A stretch of DNA of 64,000 bases, from positions 62,001 through 126,000 of the forward strand of contig JABSOI010000013.1 of NCBI GenBank assembly GCA_013216015.1, given 5' to 3'. The notes below the pieces were generated by a model. It made no database searches. It was given only the letters and a program-made list of their open reading frames with translations, and was not told the origin of the DNA. Of this stretch, positions 46,667-56,048 are shown piece after piece. The position numbers and the translations under genes are program-made. Source of the DNA: Alteromonadaceae bacterium (GTDB taxonomy: Bacteria; Pseudomonadota; Gammaproteobacteria; Enterobacterales; Alteromonadaceae). Within the stretch, counting starts at the first letter, position 1. Every line of letters begins with the position of its first letter.

Positions 46667-49600
46667 TTATTCCTTGTTTATCTTGTGCTGGGTTGATGAA
46701 AGAAAGAAAGTACCAGCTTGAACTGAACAGTTGCTGTCACTGCGACTTTCTTCAACATTTTCAATTTCCAGTGTGTAAATTGATTCAATATAAGGCTTTT
46801 GAATAAGATAATTGGTTAACGCCACCTCACTTATCCTTTGCCCTAAAACAGGTGTTTTATCTGCATGATATGCCCATGGACAAATTAGCTTTGTCAGATC
46901 CTGCTGAAGTTTAAGTTCATAAGAGACATCTTTCACATCAGCTTTAAATTCCACATCTATGTTGCATACCAGTTCTTTGTAGTACGGATTTTGTACTTCG
47001 ATATTTATGCGTCCAGAACAAAAACCACGGATATACTGCTCAACCCTCCTACACAATGTGGTCGTTGCCATAGGGATCAGTGGTAATTTTTCACTGGGCT
47101 GTATATTAGCTCTGGGGATCACCAATAACTGAACTGTGCCTCGTTTTACCGACCTGATATGATTTGTAGTAATACATTTAACAACAGCAATTTCAGGAAA
47201 CTTTTGCAGAACCAATAGTTCATAATCAAAAATGCTAAAAGCACGCTGTCGGTGGCGCAAACGCTCACTTATCCTGATATTCATTTCTTGAACTGTCTCT
47301 TGTGCTTGCCCTCCAAAAGATGGACTGGATTGTTGAATGGTTTTAATAGCTTGATCCGGCTCCACCATACTGGTGATCTGATTAATCTCAAGTTGATGTA
47401 GCTGATCAGAAGAATCATCACCCGAAGCGTCATCCACTGGTTGGGGTTGATAAATAACTTCCACCCCCTGACCGCTAATATTCAGGATTTTTGCCATTGG
47501 AGACGCCGACTTAATACTCGCCTTAACCCAAAACTCACTCGCGTGCTCCTCACTACCGGAAGGACTCTTAAACACAATCAGACCCGTTTTTTGTAGACTG
47601 CCCGTACCATCTTGAGATACCACCAAGTGCTCCCATGATGGTATGTGAACATTAAATTCCTCTTTTTCAGGGTCATCGGGCCAAGAGGAAGTCGGCTCAG
47701 GAATTAGCAGGGAAGGTTGAGGTAAATAAGACCAGCTGATATCGGCAGGGGGTAAATGAATCAATTGATTGAGCGTGTCAATGTCAATTTCACCCAATCT
47801 TATACTGGTCAATTCTTCCATTTCAAACCATAAGTTAAAAGTTCGCCCTGTCGGACAAGGTGATATTTTCAACAGTAACTCAATATTAACGCTGCTCTGT
47901 TTATCTCCCTCACCTTTTTCAGGGATATTCTGCTCGGTTAAATCAGGCAAGTAATCCAGAAAATCAGTAGGGCTTGTCAGGTATATTCGATTATATTCTG
48001 AATTAATGACATCTGGTTGGTCTACATTATAATTAGCGTCCGTTGCACTATAATCAATGATTAACCCTCTCAATTCTGGATTATAAGGGGTATGGATGAC
48101 ACCGCGTACCTTGGGTTCTTTTTTCTCTATGTCAGCTGTTTTATCTACATCAGCTGAAGTACCCGTATTCTTTTTATCAATAATTTCACAAGCCTTGCTT
48201 ATATTTTCACTTGCCAGTTCCTGTGCCTCTCGATTAAGCTCATGAATATACTGATTATAGCCAAAGTCTCCTTCTGTAAACTCCATCTGGAAGGTTAATG
48301 GCCACTTAAGGGGATCGTTAGAAAGCGACTCATCATTAGTCAGAATCGGATAATAGCTTTTGGTAAAAGACAAGAGAGAAGTCTTTTTTGGAAACTTGAG
48401 TTCACAAAACAGCGGTGAATTCCAGACATTATCAATTTGCCTTAAACCAAACAAATCTAGATTAACTTTCAGACATTCACGAGATTTACATACATTTCCT
48501 TCCAAATGGTAATTTTGATATATAGCCTCAATATCAGGATAATCATCTTTATTTTTAACTGCACCAGGTACCCAAATTGGCCTGAGGGTTAATGAAGTTA
48601 GTGCTTTTCCACATATTTCTTTATGGGCAAAGTAAAATTTAGCCCCTATTTTAGGGCTATTATCAAACGGCTTATAACTATTATTATTGTTTAGTACCTG
48701 GCGTTCATTACGGATTTTTATATCTCGTAATCCTTCCACTTCAACTCTTATTTCGCAACTTAAATCACCATTGCGACCTTCCTGAACAAGAAGAGAATCC
48801 GCTACGATTGGGGTAATGGCTATCATGGGATAACTGACACTTTTCTTCCCTTTAAAAGTAGGAAGTATACTGATAGCGGGAAAATCCGACGGCAAATTAA
48901 TTGTCAGTTGGTCGTTAAGTTCCCAAATTTCTTCAGGTATTGATTGCCAGCCCTTTTCAGTACTGATATGCAGTCTATAATTTTTCTGGAGAGCGTTATT
49001 AAAATTTTCATTGTAAAATTTCAGTATTATATACCGCTTACCTTCGGCCAGAAATAATATCGGGGAAGTAACAATTATCACCTCAGACCACCGTTGTTTC
49101 CGATCGCGAACATTGGTTAGCCCAAGGCTGAACGGAGTTAATTCTTTGTCTTCTTTTCTCTGATATAAATAGGTTACCGGTGATTTACCCGTTTCATGAA
49201 TACGCACTTCATCCAATTTACTGCGATTGATAACAGTATCTGCTGACAATGCATATTGGCGGGTATTGCCTGCTTTGTCTTTACCGCCATCAAATAAAAC
49301 ACCTTTTTTCAATAAATGGCTGTCAATACCATCAGCCAATGTCACTTTTACATGAGCCTTATGTGCAACTGCCAAATCGGGGCTAAATCCAAGTACCTGA
49401 CGATAATAAAAGCCTTGATGTTTACGGATCAGCTGATCAAATTGACGTCGTGGATGTTGCATCAATTCCAGGAACACCATTAATAATTGCTGATGAGGCT
49501 GTAGAAAGGGTTCTAAACCTGCGTCTGTCAGAATATGCTCCTGAGGATTTTTCCCGTAGGCAATCAGTGCCTTGAGTTGCTCTTCATTGTCAGGTAAAAA

Positions 49601-49750
49601 TTGTTCAAAATACATTTTTTTCGCCTGTTGCTGAACAGAACGCAAAAGTTGCATGTCTGTGCGGCCATCAGCCGACACATTTTCTGCCTGTAATTCCAGA
49701 GAATTTCGATCTTGCTGGCAAGTACCGGGATGTTGGTCGGTTGTTTTCAT
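46667..49750 (-). CDS. baseplate J-like wedge protein (Cis11-like)
   Basis: 1027 residues, the largest structural protein here. The N-terminus with FLDLM-like helices (HQQLLMVFLELMQHPRRQFDQLI, FYYRQVLGFSPDLAVAHKAHV) and the C-terminal NIRISERLRHRQRAFSIFDYELLVLQKFPEIAVVKC, plus GTVQLLVIPR, are typical of Afp11/Pvc11. It forms the baseplate wedge around the spike. Its start overlaps the stop of the PAAR-like gene (ATGA). Confidence 0.9.
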   Translation of the reverse strand: MKTTDQHPGTCQQDRNSLELQAENVSADGRTDMQLLRSVQQQAKKMYFEQFLPDNEEQLKALIAYGKNPQEHILTDAGLEPFLQPHQQLLMVFLELMQHPRRQFDQLIRKHQGFYYRQVLGFSPDLAVAHKAHVKVTLADGIDSHLLKKGVLFDGGKDKAGNTRQYALSADTVINRSKLDEVRIHETGKSPVTYLYQRKEDKELTPFSLGLTNVRDRKQRWSEVIIVTSPILFLAEGKRYIILKFYNENFNNALQKNYRLHISTEKGWQSIPEEIWELNDQLTINLPSDFPAISILPTFKGKKSVSYPMIAITPIVADSLLVQEGRNGDLSCEIRVEVEGLRDIKIRNERQVLNNNNSYKPFDNSPKIGAKFYFAHKEICGKALTSLTLRPIWVPGAVKNKDDYPDIEAIYQNYHLEGNVCKSRECLKVNLDLFGLRQIDNVWNSPLFCELKFPKKTSLLSFTKSYYPILTNDESLSNDPLKWPLTFQMEFTEGDFGYNQYIHELNREAQELASENISKACEIIDKKNTGTSADVDKTADIEKKEPKVRGVIHTPYNPELRGLIIDYSATDANYNVDQPDVINSEYNRIYLTSPTDFLDYLPDLTEQNIPEKGEGDKQSSVNIELLLKISPCPTGRTFNLWFEMEELTSIRLGEIDIDTLNQLIHLPPADISWSYLPQPSLLIPEPTSSWPDDPEKEEFNVHIPSWEHLVVSQDGTGSLQKTGLIVFKSPSGSEEHASEFWVKASIKSASPMAKILNISGQGVEVIYQPQPVDDASGDDSSDQLHQLEINQITSMVEPDQAIKTIQQSSPSFGGQAQETVQEMNIRISERLRHRQRAFSIFDYELLVLQKFPEIAVVKCITTNHIRSVKRGTVQLLVIPRANIQPSEKLPLIPMATTTLCRRVEQYIRGFCSGRINIEVQNPYYKELVCNIDVEFKADVKDVSYELKLQQDLTKLICPWAYHADKTPVLGQRISEVALTNYLIQKPYIESIYTLEIENVEESRSDSNCSVQAGTFFLSSTQHKINKE

Positions 49751-50184
49751 GATGCGCTCACACTGTTATTAGTCGTTATAAACATTCCTTGTCCCATGTA
49801 CTGGGGATTGGGATCTGATACCATTGGAAAAGAAGGTGGAGGTTGAAATTTTGCGGCTGTTTTCACTTTGCATTTGGCCCCGAACATTTTTCCAACCAAA
49901 AGCATCGCCTTACCATTGCATCTCACCGCTTTGCTTTTCTGGTTATCTGCTAACTCAGAAATAGTTAACTCCCCTTGCCCTGGAATAATAAAGGGTGCAG
50001 AAAAATACAGGCAACCAGCCACTTTGACTTTATTTTCATCACCTTCCAAACACACTGGTTTTCCATTGATCTGTACGTTAGAAACACTGGTGCTTAACGT
50101 ATCAGGTAACGGAGTGACGATAGCAGGCGAAAATAACGGAATAAAATTCACCATGGAGCCTTTTACTAACACATTATCAGACAT
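49747..50184 (-). CDS. PAAR-like spike tip protein (Cis10-like)
   Basis: 145 residues, with a PAAR-like beta layout: MVNFIPLFSPAIVTPLP, VQINGKPVCLEGDE, VAGCLYFSAPFIIPGQG, then CNGKAMLLVGKMFGAKCKV. It should cap the spike trimer. It overlaps the gp25 gene by one base (TAATG). Confidence 0.82.
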   Translation of the reverse strand: MSDNVLVKGSMVNFIPLFSPAIVTPLPDTLSTSVSNVQINGKPVCLEGDENKVKVAGCLYFSAPFIIPGQGELTISELADNQKSKAVRCNGKAMLLVGKMFGAKCKVKTAAKFQPPPSFPMVSDPNPQYMGQGMFITTNNSVSAS

Positions 50185-50621
50185 TAGCTGGCAACCTCCA
50201 TAGGCACAATATTGGTGCCTTCTTTGAGATAGAAAGGAAATACTATATTCTGACGACTATTATTGGCCCGGATCCGATATTCGATCTTCACATTCACCAT
50301 ACCGGGTTCTTCACTGTCAGCTTCCACATCTACATGATCCAGCTCTATACGAGCTTCGTGCAGCAATATTGCTTTGCTTACGGTGTTTTTTACTTGGTTG
50401 ATCAGATAATTATCTACGTTATGAAACACAAAAGGCTGCAGATCACAGTGAAAATTTGATCTCATCAATCGTTGCCCTTTAACGGTTTGCAACAAAAGCA
50501 CTAAGGATTGGTAGATTTCTTCTTCGTTACTGATCATGGTCAGTGTCTTGCCATGTTCGTTAAATTTAGGGGGAAAATTCCAACCTAGCCCCAAAAAATT
50601 GTTGTTATCAAGTTTTTTCAT
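50184..50621 (-). CDS. gp25-like baseplate protein (Cis9-like)
   Basis: 145 residues of the GPW/gp25 family, a baseplate core component that initiates sheath assembly. Recognisable are LGLGWNFPPKFN, EEIYQSLVLLLQTVKGQRLMRSNF and RIELDHVDVEAD. The ATG at 50621 is used because AGGAG lies 5 nt upstream; the longer frame adds only five residues. Confidence 0.92.
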   Translation of the reverse strand: MKKLDNNNFLGLGWNFPPKFNEHGKTLTMISNEEEIYQSLVLLLQTVKGQRLMRSNFHCDLQPFVFHNVDNYLINQVKNTVSKAILLHEARIELDHVDVEADSEEPGMVNVKIEYRIRANNSRQNIVFPFYLKEGTNIVPMEVAS

Positions 50622-50708
50622 AAAAACTCCTATCAATGATTCTCTCTATGAACCTCTAGCGATCTTCTTTTTATACAACTCTGCTGCTTGGTCCTATACT
50701 AAAAACCG

Positions 50709-52421
50709 TTAATTTAGATCTATCATGCTGGCTTTTAATGACATATTGCTACTGGCTGTTAACTCAATTTCTCCGTCAGCCTCTGCATTTAAATTACCAA
50801 CAGCCTTAAAGGTGATCCCCTGAGAATGCATTTCAATACAGTTCCCATTCCCATCTTGAAAACAAATGCCTTTTTCATTCATCACCACCTTGCTACCGTG
50901 TTTATCCTGTAAACTTATGCCCTTCTCTTTATCGAGACAGATCTCGTTATTATCTGGTGTTTGAATTTTGATAATCTTTTTTTCATCATCAAATAACAGT
51001 TTCAGATCGCCGCGAGTAATGATCCCTTTATAAAAATTACTGTCGGATAATTTTAATTGTTCTGGAATTGAATTTTTTTCGCTGTAAGCTGAACCCAAGA
51101 TAATGGCTTGCCTTGGATCTTCATTGATAAAACCGACGATCACTTCATCTCCGGTTTCCGGGATAAATAATAGACCTTTGTTTTTTCCGGCATAGGCCAT
51201 AGACATTCTGGCCCAAACAGTACGTTTTCCCTCATTGCTCAGAGCGGGAATATTGATTTTAAGTCGTAGTAGATGTTCTGGATCTTCGGAAAAATCTTCG
51301 ACAATGCCCAATTGCAATCCGCTGATACCAGGCAGTAACCCTGCTGCTGGCTGCACTGCTATATTTTGCTGTGACTCACTATACCACTGAGCTGACAAGC
51401 CAAACTGCAAGATAGATCTCCAGCCATATTCTGTGTAAGTGTGGTTAATTCCGGTGATCAGCGTTTTACCGTTAAACGTTGCCCCCACACCGTCAATATT
51501 CAGAATATCTCCTACTTTAATACTGGCATCACCTTTGAGGGTAATAGTACCGCGAAACATAGACAAACGATTTTTCAACATACGGGCATCAGCCCATGCC
51601 GACATTTCATCAGGAACACTGTTAACGCTACTATTAAGTTCAATGCTTGCACGATTCAAGCTGGACCCAGATTTTTTGGCGGTTATATTACCTTGGGACA
51701 AAGGGAATTCGCTGGCTTTATCAGGCTTTTTCAACTCTTGCTGATTAATATCCCAGTTTGTTGCCGACACTTCGCCATATTGCTGGTTGATATTAGCTTC
51801 CATATCAAAATTGAAGCATTCGCTCATGCCGTAGGTAAATTTATGTTTCGCTGATGCATCGAGTTTAGGCTGACGCACAGACAACTTACCATCATCGGTA
51901 TAGACCAGCCGACTGCATACATCAGCCCTCATCAAAATGAAGTCCCAATCGCTACACTGATATTGAATTAACTGGTGATGCTTAGCCTTTGTTTTATCCA
52001 GTACACCAGCAGTTAAACCATTTTTACTGATAATTTTCTTGAATACATCCATATCAGTACTGTCAGTAAATACAGCTGAATTACGTTGTCCGTTTAAAAT
52101 ACTGCAGGGATCTGTCAACTCAATGATCAACACGGATCCACTATCACCACTTTTAATATTGTGGCTGATCACCAAACCAACAAATATGGTTTGTTGCTCT
52201 TTATCCTGAAAACCGATCTTTATTTCGACTTTTTTGCCCAGTTTAAAATAGTCACCACCACTAATATCAAAACTTTGTTTCGCTACGTCACCATCAAGTA
52301 AACGCAATTGAGCGAAAGGGATTTTGTTAACCCGTTTAATGGTTTCCAGAGATACAAGATTAAAAAAGCCAGGCATAACCTCGCCTTCAGAGAGTATAGT
52401 GACTATAGGTAAAGCACTCAT
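50709..52421 (-). CDS. VgrG-like spike/hub protein (Cis8-like)
   Basis: 570 residues. The N-terminal gp27-like hub region (LPIVTILSEGEVMPGFFNLVSLETI, YQCSDWDFILMRADV) is followed by the OB-fold (GIVEDFSEDPEHLLRLKINIPAL, RMSMAYAGKNKGLLFIPETGDEVIVGF) and a short beta-helical needle (IKIQTPDNNEICLDKEKGI to the AEADGEIELTAS end). It punctures the target and links to the PAAR-like tip. The start at 52421 overlaps the LysM gene stop by 4 nt. Confidence 0.93.
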   Translation of the reverse strand: MSALPIVTILSEGEVMPGFFNLVSLETIKRVNKIPFAQLRLLDGDVAKQSFDISGGDYFKLGKKVEIKIGFQDKEQQTIFVGLVISHNIKSGDSGSVLIIELTDPCSILNGQRNSAVFTDSTDMDVFKKIISKNGLTAGVLDKTKAKHHQLIQYQCSDWDFILMRADVCSRLVYTDDGKLSVRQPKLDASAKHKFTYGMSECFNFDMEANINQQYGEVSATNWDINQQELKKPDKASEFPLSQGNITAKKSGSSLNRASIELNSSVNSVPDEMSAWADARMLKNRLSMFRGTITLKGDASIKVGDILNIDGVGATFNGKTLITGINHTYTEYGWRSILQFGLSAQWYSESQQNIAVQPAAGLLPGISGLQLGIVEDFSEDPEHLLRLKINIPALSNEGKRTVWARMSMAYAGKNKGLLFIPETGDEVIVGFINEDPRQAIILGSAYSEKNSIPEQLKLSDSNFYKGIITRGDLKLLFDDEKKIIKIQTPDNNEICLDKEKGISLQDKHGSKVVMNEKGICFQDGNGNCIEMHSQGITFKAVGNLNAEADGEIELTASSNMSLKASMIDLN

Positions 52422-53152
52422 ACTACCCCCCTTCCAACGGTACTCTTGAGCAATAACTGATCCAGAGGAGGGCACTGTAATTGTTGACCCGGTTGAAGTT
52501 TACGAAAATTATCAAGTCGGTTCCATTTTGCCAACTGCAGATAATAACGGGGATCGCCATACATTTCCTCAGTAATAGCAGGCAAACTATCTCCTGCTAT
52601 CACCCCATGAAAATGAGTCAAGTCAGGTGATTGTTTATTCTCTTTCGCATTAAGATACGGAACAAAATCATCATGAATAAATGTACAATTGAGCACTGCA
52701 CGCAAAGCGACACCTTTGCGGTCAAAGTGAGTATAATTGACAGAAAGAGATGTAAGGCGACAATCGTAAATCATCTCCCCCCATTGAATTTTTAAATACG
52801 AGGGTTGATGTAGTTCGCCTTTCATTTCGATTGATAACTTACGAAATTCATCTACCCTATCCGGGATCGATAGTACTTTGGATCGTCCACTACCAAATCC
52901 CACTAAGGCTTTAATGGGTAAATCTCCGGGTGGTCCATTATCAAACACTAACTTTAAATTCAGAGAACTTGAATCGGTCGACCTATAAATTTGCTGCCTG
53001 CTACCGCTACCTGCTGTCGAAGTATCATCATATGATGCCGCATAACTTAACGTGTAATCTGACGGATTGAACATAACGCCAAAGGTTTTCGTTGCTTTAT
53101 CCCGTACCGGCTTTGAATATGAAGAGATTGTTAATTCAGTTAATTTAGTCAT
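52418..53152 (-). CDS. LysM-domain baseplate/tube adaptor (Cis7-like)
   Basis: 244 residues. The N-terminal FGVMFNPSDYTLSY segment and WGEMIYDCRLTSLSVNYTHFDRKGVALRAVLNCTF are shared with CIS and phage gp53-like proteins. The LysM-type module is at about residues 184-230 (VIAGDSLPAITEEMYGDPRYYLQLAKWN, LQPGQQLQCPP). It links tube and spike in the baseplate. Confidence 0.92.
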   Translation of the reverse strand: MTKLTELTISSYSKPVRDKATKTFGVMFNPSDYTLSYAASYDDTSTAGSGSRQQIYRSTDSSSLNLKLVFDNGPPGDLPIKALVGFGSGRSKVLSIPDRVDEFRKLSIEMKGELHQPSYLKIQWGEMIYDCRLTSLSVNYTHFDRKGVALRAVLNCTFIHDDFVPYLNAKENKQSPDLTHFHGVIAGDSLPAITEEMYGDPRYYLQLAKWNRLDNFRKLQPGQQLQCPPLDQLLLKSTVGRGVV

Positions 53153-53158
53153 AATTGG

Positions 53159-53317
53159 TTACCGCTGATTTTCCCTTTCCAGTATGCCCAATATTTGTTC
53201 CACACAGGCACTTATAACCTTTTTAAGATTGTCTTCACTGAAAGACTGGGATTGATTATCCATACTGGTTTGATCTACCACAGCCTTGATCACCAGCTCT
53301 TTTATTTCAATACTCAT
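53159..53317 (-). CDS. DUF5908-type small CIS protein (Cis6-like)
   Basis: 52 residues, MSIEIKELVIKAVVDQTS at the N-terminus and ILGILERENQR at the end. The IEIKEL opening is typical of the Afp6/DUF5908 family, always encoded between tube and LysM genes in eCIS clusters, as here. It starts 11 nt before the Cis5 stop in transcription order and ends 6 nt before the Cis7 start. Its role is not known. Confidence 0.82.
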   Translation of the reverse strand: MSIEIKELVIKAVVDQTSMDNQSQSFSEDNLKKVISACVEQILGILERENQR

Positions 53318-53327
53318 AAAATAAAAC

Positions 53328-53867
53328 TCACCCTATTGTTAACCGACGCAATTTGGTATAAGAAAACGTCATAGATTCAATAGCAAGTGAATTGGTTTCA
53401 GCATTCAGAGCGTCTAACTGCCACCCGCTTGGCTCCACTCCTTCGAGCAGCCAGGAGCTAGCGGGTAAACCAAGAGAACTTAATAAGCTGATCACCATTC
53501 TTTGTGGCTGTAATTTCATGTCTTGCAATTTTTTTGCAAAAGTATAGCCAAGCAAAGAACCGCCAATGAGCAATCCTCGCTTAAGTGTTAACTCGTTGTA
53601 TTTAATCGATGAAGCTCTATTAAAGGGAGTACCGTCAGCCCCGTCAGTACTTTGAAATGTATAACCAAGACCACTGACTTCCTTGAAACGCATATCTATG
53701 TATATACCAGAAGCAGAAGCAGCCAGGCCTTTTAAAGCGATTAGACCAATATCAATCACGTTACTGCTAAGTGTTGGAATAATATCAACTCTAAAATGGT
53801 AAGCCAGTAAATCAGGGATAGAATCTATTATTGTATCTCTGACTGAAGCTGGTGTAACATCACTCAT
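53328..53867 (-). CDS. tail tube initiator-type protein (Cis5-like)
   Basis: 179 residues of the T4 gp19-like tube family: LAYHFRVDIIP, FKEVSGLGYTFQ, NELTLKRGLLIGGSLLG, and the conserved C-terminal SWLLEGVEPSGWQLDALNAETNSLAIESMTFSY. A longer loop than in the other tube protein fits the first tube ring. Its start overlaps the preceding tube gene (ATGA). Confidence 0.88.
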   Translation of the reverse strand: MSDVTPASVRDTIIDSIPDLLAYHFRVDIIPTLSSNVIDIGLIALKGLAASASGIYIDMRFKEVSGLGYTFQSTDGADGTPFNRASSIKYNELTLKRGLLIGGSLLGYTFAKKLQDMKLQPQRMVISLLSSLGLPASSWLLEGVEPSGWQLDALNAETNSLAIESMTFSYTKLRRLTIG

Positions 53868-54328
53868 GACTGATACTCAACAGTAATCTTGGTAGCTGCC
53901 AATTCCAGAGTTTCAATAGCCACTTCGTTAGACGTCGCGTTGAAAGAAGGAGCTTCCAATTTAAGCGGAAAAGCATCAAAAACTTTCCAAGTCACCACTG
54001 GAGCCGTTCCCGATTCATCCATCAAGCTGATAAGGATATTTTTCTTATCAATCGCAGTCACCCGCAAGCTCGAAATCCACTGGTAAAGCTTCTCGTCAGA
54101 CTTAACAATACCCTTTTTCAGGGTAAGTTTAGGATCAGCGAGTAGGCCCGGAAGATACTTGTTTCCTTTGGTAACACTCAAACCGTCTTTATAGGTGATT
54201 AATTGTCGTTCAATACTTAAACCCGATACTTCGGTAAAGCGGATATCTTCCATGCCATCAATAGATACGTTGTAGTGATAAACCGGTAGAGGATATTTGT
54301 TTATAATGTCGTTAGCTGAAGTTGCCAT
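53864..54328 (-). CDS. inner tube protein (Cis1-like)
   Basis: 154 residues, gp19-like: VYHYNVSIDGMEDIRFTEVSGLSIERQ, GLLADPKLTLKKGIVKSDEKLYQW and NEVAIETLELAATKITVEY. It should polymerise into the hexameric inner tube that carries cargo. It lies between sheath and Cis5 genes. Confidence 0.92.
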   Translation of the reverse strand: MATSANDIINKYPLPVYHYNVSIDGMEDIRFTEVSGLSIERQLITYKDGLSVTKGNKYLPGLLADPKLTLKKGIVKSDEKLYQWISSLRVTAIDKKNILISLMDESGTAPVVTWKVFDAFPLKLEAPSFNATSNEVAIETLELAATKITVEYQS

Positions 54329-54402
54329 AATATTTAACCTTTGTTTGTATTATCCTGATAAACTCAGGAGGATTTAAAATAACTATTCTTGTTTATATTT
54401 CC

Positions 54403-55851
54403 CTATGCTTTTTGCATCAGTTGGGAAAATTCAACGATAATAAATTCAGCAGGTCGTACTGCAGCTAAGCCTATTCTGATTTTCATACGTCCTTCCAGAA
54501 TGTCTTGGTCTGTCATAGTGGTTCCCTGACCAATTTCAATAAAGAAAGCATCTTTTGCTGTTGCTCCCGTTAAGCCGCCCTGCTGCCATAAATCTTCTAA
54601 AAATTCAGCGATCATGGTATTGATTTTGAGCCAGGTCATCGGGGTATTGGCTTCAAAAACAAAAGGCTGTAATTCATTTTTTACGGTTCTTTCAACGTAA
54701 GAAACAGTTCGGCGCACAGCAATATAACGCCAATTATTATCATTGCCCTTTAGAGTTCTGGCTCCCCAGACCAATAACCCACGGTCAATAAATTGTCTTA
54801 TGGCATTAATAGATTTACCTGTTTTGGCTTCAATGTTTAATGAATGCTGCTGTTCTGCTGTGATCTCGCTAACAGGTGAAAGTACTGAATGAGGTACAAC
54901 ATTAGCAGGTGACTGCCAGACCCCCCTATCACGTTCAACACGGGCGTAAATTCCGGCAACGGCTGCACTGGGTGGCATATTATCGATAGTGATTTTTTGG
55001 GCTTCAGATTTAATCAGATGAAAAAGATGATCATCGATATTATTTGGATTATTTGGATTATCTGAATTATCTGAATTATTTGGAGTCTTTGGATTATATT
55101 TTTGCTTCCCTGATATCTTATCATCTAGCTTCTTTTCTCCCTTAACTTCTATTTTACTTAATATATATTTTTCAATATCTCCATTTGTTTCAGTTGAAGA
55201 GACCTTTTTAATAACAATTTCATCATCGTTATACTGATAATAATTAAGCGATGTATTCAAATAAGGCGTATACGCAGCTCCATATTGAAGGTTATCACTG
55301 CCAAGTTTTTGTCTTGTCTGGGTAAGGTCATCTTCGTATTCAATGTCTACCAATAAAAATTGATTTTGCTCCATGCATTGATTAAGTGCCTTTTGGACTA
55401 AGTTAAAATATTCTTCCTTATTACCTGTTGCAGCATCAGCTAACACGATCAGGGTTATATCATCTCTTTTTTTCAGTGCATCCAATGTATCAGTATATTT
55501 ATTATCCTCGACACTGCTAACATAACAACTGCCTCCACCATTAGAAAAATACAACTGCATATGATGATATAAATTAGGGGCTAAATTTTTATGCGCTCCT
55601 TTAATTGTTTTTTTCTCTGTATCATATTCAAAGGTGAATTCTTGATCTCCAGCCTTACCAAACAAGCGGGTATATTGCTCCATACTTTCAATTTTTATGG
55701 GCGGGTTAATACCTTTTTCATTCTGGTCATTCTCTGGGACTTTTAGTGTTTTACCAATAAAAGCCGGTACCGTAGCCAATTGCGGTGATTTTGACATGGG
55801 CAAATTGTTAAGTTCTGCAATATAGACACCGGGTGTTTGATAGGTGTTCAT
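54403..55851 (-). CDS. tail sheath protein 1
   Basis: 482 residues. N-terminal TYQTPGVYIAELNNLP, then YGAAYTPYLN (190-199) and the conserved C-terminal lattice: PPSAAVAGIYAR, RGVWQSPANV, LVWGARTL, RYIAVRRTVSYVERTV and FIIVEFSQLMQ-type end. Residues about 205-290 form a variable insertion with an Asn/Asp/Pro repeat (NNSDNSDNPNNPNN). AGGAG precedes the ATG. Confidence 0.95.
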   Translation of the reverse strand: MNTYQTPGVYIAELNNLPMSKSPQLATVPAFIGKTLKVPENDQNEKGINPPIKIESMEQYTRLFGKAGDQEFTFEYDTEKKTIKGAHKNLAPNLYHHMQLYFSNGGGSCYVSSVEDNKYTDTLDALKKRDDITLIVLADAATGNKEEYFNLVQKALNQCMEQNQFLLVDIEYEDDLTQTRQKLGSDNLQYGAAYTPYLNTSLNYYQYNDDEIVIKKVSSTETNGDIEKYILSKIEVKGEKKLDDKISGKQKYNPKTPNNSDNSDNPNNPNNIDDHLFHLIKSEAQKITIDNMPPSAAVAGIYARVERDRGVWQSPANVVPHSVLSPVSEITAEQQHSLNIEAKTGKSINAIRQFIDRGLLVWGARTLKGNDNNWRYIAVRRTVSYVERTVKNELQPFVFEANTPMTWLKINTMIAEFLEDLWQQGGLTGATAKDAFFIEIGQGTTMTDQDILEGRMKIRIGLAAVRPAEFIIVEFSQLMQKA

Positions 55852-56048
55852 AGTTTAATCTCCTAAGTTCATTATTACTTTTTGATATGTGAAACAACAT
55901 TTTTACTTCTTTGTTACTTTTGAAGTGCTTTTGAAGTGCTTTTTAGTTACTTTTGAAATATTTTTTTTGAATTACTTTTGAATTACTTCTGTATGACCTC
56001 CGTATTACTGCTGTAGGGCCTTGGTATTACTTTTGTTTGACTTGGGTA
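55852..56048. repeat. degenerate tandem repeats between the two sheath genes
   Basis: The 197-nt spacer consists mostly of degenerate TTACTTTTGAA / GAATTACTTTTG / GTATTACTTCTGT units. There is no hairpin-plus-T-tract terminator and no ORF. Confidence 0.6.
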